From positions 1 through 20,006 of the forward strand of contig JBGPYB010000088.1 in NCBI GenBank assembly GCA_041493035.1: a DNA stretch of 20,006 nt, given 5' to 3'. The stretch comes from JBGPYB01 sp041493035. GTDB taxonomy: Bacteria > Acidobacteriota > Vicinamibacteria > Fen-336. Below are positions 1 through 6,978 of this stretch, piece after piece (position 1 is the first letter of the stretch; every line of letters starts with the position of its first letter). Position numbers and translations under genes: made by a program. The notes below the pieces were generated by a model. The model worked only from the letters and a program-made list of their open reading frames with translations, was not told the origin of the DNA and did not search any database.

Positions 1-52
1 CTAGGAGGCGAGGGGATTTCGGACGCTCAGCCCCGGCTGCAATGGCGGGTCG

Positions 53-265
53 TCAGCGCTCATGCAGCTCGTCGCGGGTCCAGGTACGCCGCCCCTGCGT
101 TCCCAGGTTGGGGGGGGCCTTCAGGCCGGCCAGGGCGTGGGATCGAGCGCGCTCATAGGCTTCGTCCCGCGTAGCCAGCTGCAGGAGCGTTTCCGCCAAC
201 AGGCGAGAAATCGACATGCCCCGCCGGGTCGCGATCACCTTGACCCCCGGATGCTCGCGCCTCAA
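53..265 (-). pseudogene. Antitoxin-like fragment, N-terminus missing
   Basis: The reading frame encodes about 70 residues. The stretch KVIATRRGMSISRLLAETL, followed by a Tyr-Glu-Arg-Ala segment and a C-terminal TRDELHER, resembles the C-terminal two thirds of small ribbon-helix-helix type antitoxins. Those proteins normally begin with a DNA-binding beta strand, which is absent here. The only upstream start is a TTG that overlaps the stop of the preceding nucleotidyltransferase remnant. The first eight residues (MRREHPGV) do not fit the family and may come from another deleted gene; this is inference. An internal ATG at MSISRLL would give a still shorter protein. Directly downstream, where a PIN-type toxin would be expected, only a 20-codon frame runs to position 1. 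I read this as a decayed toxin-antitoxin remnant. A short functional antitoxin cannot be excluded. Confidence 0.4.
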
Positions 266-462
266 AGGGGCACGACCTCCGCGAGCACTCGATCTCGAAC
301 CCTGGGCCGCAGCCCCTGCTCCGTCGCAACGTCCACTTTGCAGCCCAACAGGGCCTCAAGTTCGACCATGAGTGCGGCGTGCCGGACGTTGTGCGCACCA
401 TGGCGGGCTGCGGCTCGCAGGATTTCGACTCGCTTCTCGCTCAGGCGCTCGCGGATCGTCAC
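262..462 (-). pseudogene. Minimal nucleotidyltransferase (MntA-like), catalytic core deleted
   Basis: The 66-residue product from a GTG start matches both ends of MntA-type minimal nucleotidyltransferases: an N-terminal EKRVEILRAAARHGAHNVR helix and a C-terminal ELEALLGCKVDVATEQGL segment ending in VPL. In the family, a block of roughly 30 residues with the GSxARG and DxD catalytic motifs lies between NVR and the helix starting HAALMVELE. Here the two ends are joined directly and in frame. The protein therefore cannot bind metal or transfer nucleotides, although it could still fold in part. No HepT partner is visible downstream. An upstream TTG at 495 would extend the frame, but the extra residues do not look like the family. 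I call it a deletion-inactivated remnant. Confidence 0.5.
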
Positions 463-468
463 GTCTTG

Positions 469-474
469 AGTATA
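469..474 (-). promoter_or_regulatory. Candidate -10 box (TATACT), leaderless
   Basis: TATACT on the minus strand lies 6 nt before the GTG at 462, so transcription would begin at or next to the start codon. No convincing -35 is visible; TTGGAG at 15 nt spacing is weak. No Shine-Dalgarno sequence precedes the GTG, which fits a leaderless mRNA. Confidence 0.3.
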
Positions 475-508
475 AGCCCCGGCTCCGTGCTCCAACGCGA
501 TTGGGCCG

Positions 509-2299
509 CTACGACAGCGGGTAGGCGCCTCCTTCGATGGCGGCTTCGGCCACCTGGCGGCGCAGCGCCACCGTGTTGGCCGTGTCGCGCTTGGTGAAGC
601 GCTTCAGGGCCGCGAGGTACGTCCGCAACATGTCTCCCTCGTCCACGGCCGAGAGGAGGCGGCGGGCCGAGACCTCGACCTTGTCCATCGCGTCTTGCGC
701 GAAACAGCGGACGGCCGCTTCCTGGAGGCGAGTCTTGTCTTCGCCGTCGCGGTCGGCGCGCTTCTGTGTGCGGAGGACGGCACTCTCGAGGGCGTAGGTC
801 TCCATGGCGACGTCGGCGAAGTGGCCGAGGATCTCCTGCTCGTCGGTGAGCTTGTCGGCGAACTTCTGGACGGCCACGCCCAGGCACATGAGGGCCACCT
901 TCTTGGCGCCCGTTACCATGCGCGCCTCGGCGGCCAGGAAGCCGTCGTCGGTCGATGCGGGCGCCGGGCCTGCGGCGACCTCCTCCATCAGGGCCATGGC
1001 CTTCTGGAAGACGGGCAGTTCCCCCTTCATCGCGCGGCGGATCAGCCGGCCGGGGACGAGGAGTCGGTTGATCTCGTTGGTTCCTTCGAAGATGCGGTTG
1101 ACGCGGGCGTCGCGCCAGTAACGCTCGGCCGGATAGTCCTCGACGAAGCCGGCGCCGCCGAAGAGCTGCACCGTCTCGTCCACTACGTAGTCGAGCATCT
1201 CCGACGTCCAGACCTTGATCATGGAGCACTCGACGTCGTACTCCTCGATGCGCTTCAGGGCTGCCGCGGCGTCATTGAGCGACACGCCCGCGAGGTTCTT
1301 GTCGATGAGGCCCGCCGTCCGGTACACCATCGACTCCGAGACGTAGGCCAGGATCGCCATCTCGCCGATCTTGTGCTTGATGAGGCCGAAGTCGGTGATG
1401 GGGTGGTCGAAGGCCATCCGCGACTTGCCATAGCCGACGCAGGCCTTGATGGCCATCTTGGCGCCTCCGGTGACGCCAGCGCCCAGCTTGAAACGCCCCA
1501 CGTTGAGGATGTTGAAGGCGATCTTGTGTCCCTTGCCGATGTCGCCCAGGAGGTTCTCCTTGGGGATGACGGCGTCGGCCAGGATCAAGGGTCGGGTGCT
1601 CGATCCCTTGATGCCGGTCTTCTTCTCCTCTGGGCCGAGGGAGACGCCGGGCGTTCCCTTCTCGATGATGAACGCGGTGAAGTGCTCGCCGTCCACCTTC
1701 GCGAAGGTGATGTAGACGTCGGCGAAGCCGGCGTTGGTGAGCCACATCTTCTCGCCGTTCAGGACCCAGCTCTTGCCGTCCTTGGAAAGCACGGCCCGCG
1801 CCTTGGCGTTCATGGCGTCGCTGGCGGAGCTGGCCTCGGAGAGGGAGTAGGAGCTGATCCATTCACCGGAGGCGAGCTTGGGCAGGTACTTCTTCTTCTG
1901 GGCCTCGGTGCCGAAGTAGACGATGGGGAGCGTGCCGATGCCGGTGTGGCCCATGAAGGCGACGGCGAAGCTGCCGTCGCGGGCCGCCTTCTCCGAGACG
2001 AGGCACCCCGAGACTTTGTCGAGCCCCAGGCCCCCGTACTCTTCGGGCACCTCGACGCCCAGGAGGCCCAGCTCGCCCGCCTTGCGGAGGATGCCGCGGG
2101 TGGTCTCGTAGTTGAGGGCCAGGATCTCCGGGAGGCGGGGAAGCATCTCCTTCTCCATGAAGTCGGTGGCCGTCTCGCCGATCATCCGCTGCTCGTCGGT
2201 AAAGTCCTCGGGCGTGAAGACCTCGTCGAGCGCCCGGTCCTCGATCAAAAAGCTGCCGCCCTTCGCTGCCACGACATGGGTTTGCGTATCAGTGGCCAT
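509..2299 (-). CDS. fadE: Acyl-CoA dehydrogenase (FadE/VLCAD-like)
   Basis: This flavoenzyme should catalyse the first step of beta-oxidation, oxidising acyl-CoA to trans-2-enoyl-CoA and passing electrons to ETF. The 596-residue protein has an N-terminal helical domain (about 38-150), the middle beta domain starting at the YSLSEASSASDAMN substrate/FAD motif (151-164), and the C-terminal helical domain with FGGAGFVEDYPAERYWRDAR (380-399). Glu405 in IFEGTNEI is at the position of the catalytic base of the very-long-chain type. About 180 further residues form the C-terminal extension typical of VLCAD/ACAD9 and Bacillus FadE, so long-chain substrates are likely. The ATG at 2299 follows AGGAGA at 2305-2310 with 5 nt spacing. 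It is the last gene of the fad operon. ETF genes are not in the window. Confidence 0.93.
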   Translation of the reverse strand: MATDTQTHVVAAKGGSFLIEDRALDEVFTPEDFTDEQRMIGETATDFMEKEMLPRLPEILALNYETTRGILRKAGELGLLGVEVPEEYGGLGLDKVSGCLVSEKAARDGSFAVAFMGHTGIGTLPIVYFGTEAQKKKYLPKLASGEWISSYSLSEASSASDAMNAKARAVLSKDGKSWVLNGEKMWLTNAGFADVYITFAKVDGEHFTAFIIEKGTPGVSLGPEEKKTGIKGSSTRPLILADAVIPKENLLGDIGKGHKIAFNILNVGRFKLGAGVTGGAKMAIKACVGYGKSRMAFDHPITDFGLIKHKIGEMAILAYVSESMVYRTAGLIDKNLAGVSLNDAAAALKRIEEYDVECSMIKVWTSEMLDYVVDETVQLFGGAGFVEDYPAERYWRDARVNRIFEGTNEINRLLVPGRLIRRAMKGELPVFQKAMALMEEVAAGPAPASTDDGFLAAEARMVTGAKKVALMCLGVAVQKFADKLTDEQEILGHFADVAMETYALESAVLRTQKRADRDGEDKTRLQEAAVRCFAQDAMDKVEVSARRLLSAVDEGDMLRTYLAALKRFTKRDTANTVALRRQVAEAAIEGGAYPLS

Positions 2300-2312
2300 G
2301 ATCGTCTCCTAG

Positions 2313-2708
2313 CTAATTCCCCCTCTCCCCTTTGGGGAGAGGGTGGGGGTGAGGGGGGGTGAGGGGGGAATACCTCGAGGCTTCAAGCGCCTCGAGAATC
2401 TGCTCCAGTACTGTCTCGGTCTGCGCCAGCGCCTGGTCGTTCCAGAAGCGGAGGACGCGGATCCCGTTCTTGGCCAGCCAGGCGCGGCGGGCGTCGTCGT
2501 ACACTGCGCTGACCTGCAAGGCATGGCCACCGCCATCCAGCTCGACGGCCAGGGAGGCGTCGGGGCAATAGAAGTCGAGGATGAAGGTCCCGACCGGAAA
2601 CTGGCGCCGGAACTTCCAGCCCTGAAGGCGGCGGTCACGGAGGCGGGACCAGAGGCGCGCTTCGGCGTCCGTGGGGCGGCGCCGATTCGCACGGGCAAAG
2701 CCCCTCAC
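2313..2708 (-). CDS. DUF559 family endonuclease-like protein
   Basis: The protein is a small Vsr-like, PD-(D/E)xK-related nuclease of the DUF559 family; its cellular role is not established. The core runs from RRRPTDAEARLWSRLRDRRL through GWKFRRQFPVGTFILDFYC and LAVELDGGGHA to IRVLRFWNDQAL. The Asp of ILDF, the Glu of VELDGG and the following His are the likely catalytic residues. I chose the GTG at 2708 (131 residues) because GGGGAG lies about 9 nt upstream and homologues usually start 10-15 residues before the TDAE motif. An ATG at 2780 gives 155 residues but has no Shine-Dalgarno sequence, and its extra residues are translated palindrome. Both ends of the frame overlap repeat copies. It sits between fadN and fadE on the same strand and has no evident link to fatty-acid degradation, which suggests insertion. 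Confidence 0.85.
   Translation of the reverse strand: MRGFARANRRRPTDAEARLWSRLRDRRLQGWKFRRQFPVGTFILDFYCPDASLAVELDGGGHALQVSAVYDDARRAWLAKNGIRVLRFWNDQALAQTETVLEQILEALEASRYSPLTPPHPHPLPKGERGN
2321..2366. repeat. Palindromic repeat, left copy of DUF559 cassette
   Basis: Arms CCCTCTCCCC (2321-2330) and GGGGAGAGGG (2334-2343) form a perfect 10-bp GC-rich stem with a TTT loop. Three nucleotides further in lies a tag, GGGTGAGGGG, present twice in tandem (2347-2356 and 2357-2366). On the opposite strand this reads tag, 3-nt spacer, arm, 3-nt loop, arm, the same plan as the copies at 2701-2737 and 5003-5040. It is inverted relative to both. The DUF559 reading frame passes through it as PHPHPLPKGERG. Confidence 0.8.
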
Positions 2709-2737
2709 CCTATCCCTCTCCCCAGAGGGGAGAGGGG
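2701..2737. repeat. Palindromic repeat, right copy of DUF559 cassette
   Basis: The tag CCCCTCACCC (2701-2710) and a 3-nt spacer are followed by arm CCCTCTCCCC (2714-2723), loop AGA and arm GGGGAGAGGG (2727-2736): a perfect 10-bp stem. It is in inverted orientation to the copy at 2321-2366, with the tags of both copies facing the DUF559 gene. On the minus strand the tag supplies a GTG (2708) and the stem supplies GGGGAG as a possible ribosome binding site. A further GAGGGGAG at 2744-2751 may be a decayed arm. Confidence 0.8.
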
Positions 2738-2791
2738 ACCGCCGAGGGGAGCGCCTACGGACTATCCGCGTGGTGGGCATACAGGGACCGG

Positions 2792-5185
2792 TCAATTGCG
2801 CAGGGGCTTGCCTTCCTTCAGGGTGTGCTGGATGCGGGCGAGGGTCTTGGGCATACCGAGCAGCGACAGGAATGCCTCGCGCTCCAGGTCGAGATAGTGC
2901 TGCTCGCTCGCGGTGCCGGGCTCGCGGTCGCCGCCGCAGAGGATGGTGGCCACCTTGGTCGCCACCACCGCGTCGTGTTCGCTGATCTGTCCGCCGCGCG
3001 CGGCGTTGTGGATGCCGACCTTGAAGGTGGAGAGCCCCGGGCGGCCCAGCACCGGCACGTCCGTCCGCGGGCGGCCGGGGCGATAGCCGGCCCTCGCCAA
3101 GCCCAGCGCCACCTGCTTCGCGTCGTAGATCAGGCGGTCGGGGTTGGTGGAGAGGGAGTCGGCCGGCGTCAGGAACATCCTGAGCGCCTCGGCTCCCGAC
3201 GTGGACACCTTGGCGAAGGCGATGGTCTCGAAGGCCCTCTTGATGAAGGGGAAGGGATCGGCGCCAAGGACGCCCCGGCAGCGGTCGTGAGCCCGAAGCG
3301 CCATCTCCTTGGTGCCGCCGCCGGCCGGGATGAGCCCGACGCCCACCTCCACGAGGCCCATGTACGTTTCGGCCGAGGCACGCACGCGCGCCGCGTGGAG
3401 AGCGATCTCGCATCCGCCGCCCAGGGCCAAGCCGAAGGGCGCGACGACCACCGGAATCTCCGCGTACTTCAAGGCCATGTTGGCGTTCTGGAACTGGCGG
3501 ACCGACAGGTCCAACTCGTCCCACTCTTCCTCCTGCACGCCCAAGAGGACGAGCATCAGGTTGGCGCCGACGGTGAACTGGTCCGCCTGGTTGCCGACCA
3601 CCAGCGCATCGAAGTTCGCGCGGCCGTCCTTGACGGCGCCCTGGAGCATCGAGAAGGTGTCGAGGCCGAGCGCGTTCATCTTGGTGTGGAACTCGACGAG
3701 GCCGCAGCCGTCGCCCAGGTCGATGAGCGACGCGCCCGCGTTCTTCTTCTTGACGCCGCCCTTGGCCTTGACGGCCGCGAGGTCAATGACCTTGGGGCGC
3801 TGCGGCGCCGGGCCGTCGTAGAAGCGGGTGCTACCCGACGCAAGGAGCTGCTCCACGAGCGGCGGAATCGCGCGCCCCTCAGCCTTCGCCCGCTCGGCCA
3901 CCGCCGCCACGCCGAGGGCGTCGAGGATGCGGAAGGGTCCGAGCCCCCATCCGTATCCCCATTCCAGGGCTCGATCGATGGAGACAACGTCGTCGGAGAT
4001 CTCGGGGACGAGAGACGCCGCGTAGAGCGACATCGACGACAGGGTCCGCCAGAAGAACTGGGCCGCCTTGTCCTTGCCGGCCACGATCTGCTGGATCCGC
4101 GCGCCCACGTCGGCCGTGTTCTGGGCCGCCTCCACCGACGCGAACTTGGGCTTCTGGCGCGGCCGGTACTCGAGGGTCCTCCAGTCGAGGACCAGGATCT
4201 CCTTGCCGTCCTTCTTGTAGAAGCCGCTGCCGGTCTTCTCGCCGAGCCACTTCCGCTCGACCATCGTCTTCATGAAGTCCGGGACCCGGAAGATCTCCCG
4301 CTCCGGATCGTTCGGCAGCGAGTCGTAGAGGTTGGAGGCGACCTTGACGCAGACGTCGACACCGGCGATGTCGCAGGTGCGGAACGTGGCGCTCTTGGGG
4401 CGGCCGATGGCGGGGCCCGTGAGGGCGTCCACCTCCTCGACGCCGAGGTCGAGCTCCGCGATGGCCTTGAGGACGACGCCGAGGCCGTAGGTGCCGATCC
4501 GATTGCCGATGAAGCTGGGCGTGTCCTTGCAGCGGACGACGCCCTTCCCCAAGACCTCCTCACAGAAGGTCTCCATCGCGGCGAGGACCTCGGGATCGGT
4601 CTCGGGGCCCGGGATCGTCTCGAGCAGCTTGAGGTAGCGCGGGGGGTTGAAGAAGTGGGTGCCGAAGAAGCGCTTGCGGAAATCGGCGGGGAGATGCGAC
4701 GACATGGCGGCGATGCCGAGGCCCGAGGTGTTGGTGGTGACCACCGCGGTCTTCTTCACGGCCGGCGCCACCTTGGCGAAGAGCTGGCGCTTGATCTCGA
4801 GGTCTTCGATCACGGCCTCGAAAACCCAGTCGGCGTCCTTCAGCTCCTTCCAGTCGTCCTCGAAGTTGCCCGGGCGGATGAGGGCCGCGTGCTCCGGCAG
4901 GTGCAGAGGGCTGGGCTTGAGCTTGGCGAGGTTGGCCAGGGCGCGGCTAGCCAGCCCCTCAGCGCTGCCGACCGACAGCCCCTCACCCCTGGCGACGGAC
5001 TGCCCCTCACCCCTGCCCCTCTCCCCTGAGGGGAGCGGGGGGCCTGGCGCTGCCCCTGAGGGGAGAGGGGTCATGGGCATGTCGAGGAGAGCCACGTCGA
5101 TGCCTTGGGCGACCAGGTGGGCGGCGACCTGGGCGCCCATCGTGCCCGCGCCGAGCACCACCGCCTTGCGGATCGTGAGTCTCAT
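2792..5185 (-). CDS. fadN: 3-hydroxyacyl-CoA dehydrogenase / enoyl-CoA hydratase (FadN type)
   Basis: This bifunctional enzyme should hydrate enoyl-CoA and oxidise 3-hydroxyacyl-CoA with NAD, the second and third steps of beta-oxidation. As in Bacillus FadN, the dehydrogenase comes first and the hydratase last, the reverse of proteobacterial FadB. GAGTMG (12-17) is the NAD loop; Ser154, His177 in GTHFFNPP, Glu189 and Asn228 fit the dehydrogenase site. The crotonase part has GGGCEIAL (589-596) and LVEVGVGLIPAGGGTKE (611-627), with Glu593 and Glu613 as the likely catalytic pair. The total is 797 residues. Residues 38 to about 80, just after the NAD-binding beta strand ending LLDM, are a Gly/Pro/Glu-rich repeat-encoded insertion. 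The ATG overlaps the ligase stop by 4 nt (ATGA), implying coupled translation. The thiolase partner gene is missing downstream. Confidence 0.93.
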   Translation of the reverse strand: MRLTIRKAVVLGAGTMGAQVAAHLVAQGIDVALLDMPMTPLPSGAAPGPPLPSGERGRGEGQSVARGEGLSVGSAEGLASRALANLAKLKPSPLHLPEHAALIRPGNFEDDWKELKDADWVFEAVIEDLEIKRQLFAKVAPAVKKTAVVTTNTSGLGIAAMSSHLPADFRKRFFGTHFFNPPRYLKLLETIPGPETDPEVLAAMETFCEEVLGKGVVRCKDTPSFIGNRIGTYGLGVVLKAIAELDLGVEEVDALTGPAIGRPKSATFRTCDIAGVDVCVKVASNLYDSLPNDPEREIFRVPDFMKTMVERKWLGEKTGSGFYKKDGKEILVLDWRTLEYRPRQKPKFASVEAAQNTADVGARIQQIVAGKDKAAQFFWRTLSSMSLYAASLVPEISDDVVSIDRALEWGYGWGLGPFRILDALGVAAVAERAKAEGRAIPPLVEQLLASGSTRFYDGPAPQRPKVIDLAAVKAKGGVKKKNAGASLIDLGDGCGLVEFHTKMNALGLDTFSMLQGAVKDGRANFDALVVGNQADQFTVGANLMLVLLGVQEEEWDELDLSVRQFQNANMALKYAEIPVVVAPFGLALGGGCEIALHAARVRASAETYMGLVEVGVGLIPAGGGTKEMALRAHDRCRGVLGADPFPFIKRAFETIAFAKVSTSGAEALRMFLTPADSLSTNPDRLIYDAKQVALGLARAGYRPGRPRTDVPVLGRPGLSTFKVGIHNAARGGQISEHDAVVATKVATILCGGDREPGTASEQHYLDLEREAFLSLLGMPKTLARIQHTLKEGKPLRN
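4954..5070. repeat. Palindromic repeat and 24-nt tandem units inside fadN
   Basis: Three units beginning GCCCCTCA start at 4954, 4978 and 5002, exactly 24 nt apart. The first two agree at 19 of 24 positions. They encode the 8-residue repeats GEGQSVAR, GEGLSVGS and AEGLASRA. Next come arm CCCCTCTCCCC (5016-5026), loop TGA and GGGGAGCGGGG (5030-5040), one mismatch from perfect. A second partial hairpin at 5053-5070 ends in GGGGAGAGGGG. Tag plus hairpin match the copies flanking the DUF559 gene, in the orientation of the 2701-2737 copy. The fadN frame stays open throughout. Confidence 0.8.
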
Positions 5186-6978
5186 GCGGCTCCGTGGTAA
5201 AGACCGTCGATGATGTCCTTGTATTTCTCCTCGACGACCCGGCGCTTCACCTTGAGGGTGGGCGTCAGCTCTCCGGCCTCGATGGTGAACTCGTGGGTCA
5301 GCAGCGCGAAGCGCTTGATCTTCTCGAACTGGGCGAGGCTCGCGCCGATGGCGTCGAAAAGCTGCTTGTAGTGCTGCTGGACCTCGGGGCGCGCGACGAG
5401 ATCCTCGCGGGAGATGAATGGAACCCCCTTCTCACGCGCCCAGCGCTCCAGGTTCTGGAAGTTCGGGACCACGAGTGCCGAGGGGTAGTTCCGCTTGTTG
5501 CCCACCATGACGATCTCGGCGAAGAAGGTGTTGGACTTGATGAGGCTCTCGATGGGCTGGGGGGCGATGTTCTTTCCCCCCGAGGTGACGAGGATGTCCT
5601 TCTTCCGGTCGGTGATGGTGAGGAAGCCGTCGGCGCTGATCACGCCGATGTCGCCGGTGTGGAACCAGCCGTCCTTGTCGATGGCCTCGGCGGTGGCCTC
5701 GGGCTTGTTGTAGTACCCCTTCATGACGTGAGGTCCCCGGGTGAGGATCTCGCCGTCCTCGGCGATCTTGATCTCCACGCCCTCCACGGCCGGGCCCACG
5801 GTCCCGGGGCGCAGCCTGTCGGGCCGGTTCACCGTGATGAGGGGGCTGGTCTCGGTGAGGCCGTATCCTTCGAGAATGAGGAGGCCGACCGCGCCGAAGA
5901 ACTCGGCGATCTCGCGGGCGAGCGGCGCGCCTCCCGAGACGAAGAGGCGGAGCCGGCCGCCGGTGCGATCCCGGATCTTCGACAGGACGAGAGCGTCGGC
6001 CACGGCTCGCTTCAGCTTGAGGAGCGGGCCGGGCTTCGTCCCTCTCACGACGTGGCCGAAGCTCTCTCGCCCGACGCCCAAGGCCCAGCGGAAGATCTTC
6101 TGGCGGATCGGCGGATCGGCGGCGACCTTCTCGTGAACCTTGGAGTAGATCTTCTCGTAGAGGCGCGGCACCGAGAACATCAGGGTGGGCCGGACCTCCA
6201 TCATGTTCTGGGGGACATTCTCGACGCTCTGGGCGTAGGCGATGGTCGTTCCAGCGAAGAGCATCAGATAGTGGCCGGCCATCCGCTCGAAGATGTGGCA
6301 GAGGGGGAGGAACGAGAGGGCGACGTCGGCCGGGTTGAGGTCGGTGAAGACCTTGAATCCGGCGATCACGTTCGACACCAGGTTGTCGTGGGTCAGCATG
6401 ACGCCTTTGGGATCGCCCGTCGTGCCCGAGGTGTAGATGAGGGTGGCCAGGTCCACCGCCTTCACCTCGGCGGCGCGCTGGCGCACGGCACCCGGCTCCG
6501 CCTCCAGTGCCCGCCGCCCCTGGGCGCGGACGGCGTCCAGGGTGAGGCCGCCGGGGGTCGACAGCGGGTCCATGGCGATGACATGCCTGAGGTTCGTGGC
6601 CTGCGCGCGGATCTCCGCGACCTTCGCCGCCTGGGTCGCGTTCGAGACGAAGACGACCTTCGCTCCGCAGTCGTTCAGGATGTAAAGGACCTGAGCCGGC
6701 GTCAGCGAGGCGTAGATGGGAGCGTCGATGGCCCCGGCACAGAGAGTGGCCAGGTCGGCGTAGGCCCACTCCGGGCGGTTCTCCGACAAGATCGCGCAGC
6801 GGTCGCCGCGGTCCAGGCCGAGGCCACGGAGGCCCATCGACAGCTCCTCGACGGCGCGCCGCAAGTCGTCCGACGAGATGTCGCGCCAGGCGCCATCACG
6901 CTTCGCCCGGAGGTGGGCGCTCTTCTTGAAGGTGTCGACCGACCGATAGAACATTTCGCAGAGGGTCTTCGGCTCCAT
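5182..6978 (-). CDS. fadD: Long-chain fatty-acid--CoA ligase (AMP-forming)
   Basis: This enzyme activates fatty acids with ATP and CoA through an acyl-AMP intermediate, feeding the downstream beta-oxidation genes. In the 598-residue product the AMP-binding signature YTSGTTGDPKG is at 182-192, the adenine-site motif GYGLTETSP at 371-379, WFHTGDIG at 438-445 and the hinge DRKKDILVTSGGKN at 457-470. The C-terminal lid carries Lys residues in PTLKVKRR (573-580), where the catalytic lysine is expected. The sequence resembles the eukaryote-like FAA1 ligase branch, so the fadD symbol is functional, not an orthology claim. I chose the ATG at 6978 because it shares one base with the fadR stop (TAATG) and begins the conserved domain. 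The open frame continues upstream to 7254, but that part only shadows fadR. Confidence 0.93.
   Translation of the reverse strand: MEPKTLCEMFYRSVDTFKKSAHLRAKRDGAWRDISSDDLRRAVEELSMGLRGLGLDRGDRCAILSENRPEWAYADLATLCAGAIDAPIYASLTPAQVLYILNDCGAKVVFVSNATQAAKVAEIRAQATNLRHVIAMDPLSTPGGLTLDAVRAQGRRALEAEPGAVRQRAAEVKAVDLATLIYTSGTTGDPKGVMLTHDNLVSNVIAGFKVFTDLNPADVALSFLPLCHIFERMAGHYLMLFAGTTIAYAQSVENVPQNMMEVRPTLMFSVPRLYEKIYSKVHEKVAADPPIRQKIFRWALGVGRESFGHVVRGTKPGPLLKLKRAVADALVLSKIRDRTGGRLRLFVSGGAPLAREIAEFFGAVGLLILEGYGLTETSPLITVNRPDRLRPGTVGPAVEGVEIKIAEDGEILTRGPHVMKGYYNKPEATAEAIDKDGWFHTGDIGVISADGFLTITDRKKDILVTSGGKNIAPQPIESLIKSNTFFAEIVMVGNKRNYPSALVVPNFQNLERWAREKGVPFISREDLVARPEVQQHYKQLFDAIGASLAQFEKIKRFALLTHEFTIEAGELTPTLKVKRRVVEEKYKDIIDGLYHGAA

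Larger units (their letters stand above)
2321..2737 (-). mobile_element. Putative DUF559 cassette with inverted palindromic ends
   Basis: The stretch of about 420 bp consists of a DUF559 nuclease gene bounded by two oppositely oriented copies of one palindromic repeat, and it interrupts a fad operon. The structure recalls a REP doublet with a gene inside, or a small element with terminal inverted repeats. I see no target-site duplication and no known transposase. Mobility is therefore inference from the layout and from the third repeat copy inside fadN. Confidence 0.4.

Noticed and set aside
1..63. 20-codon frame starting at the antitoxin stop
   Set aside because: It shows no PIN-toxin motif and no recognisable family. 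It is mentioned only as part of the decayed locus.
695..2362. Long plus-strand open frame opposite fadE
   Set aside because: It is a GC-rich antisense shadow with low-complexity Asp/Leu/Gly content and no family resemblance. The minus-strand fadE product is unmistakable.
2709..3524. N-terminal extension of the DUF559 frame to about 403 residues
   Set aside because: The extra residues are translated from the wrong frame of fadN and are Arg/Gly/Pro-rich. The domain starts near 2708.
4954..5025. CRISPR-like spacing of three 24-nt units
   Set aside because: The units are directly tandem without spacers, lie in frame inside fadN and have no cas genes nearby.
2825..5029. 734-codon plus-strand open frame opposite fadN
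   Set aside because: The translation is Arg/Asp/Gly-rich and resembles no family, while every FadN motif is on the minus strand.
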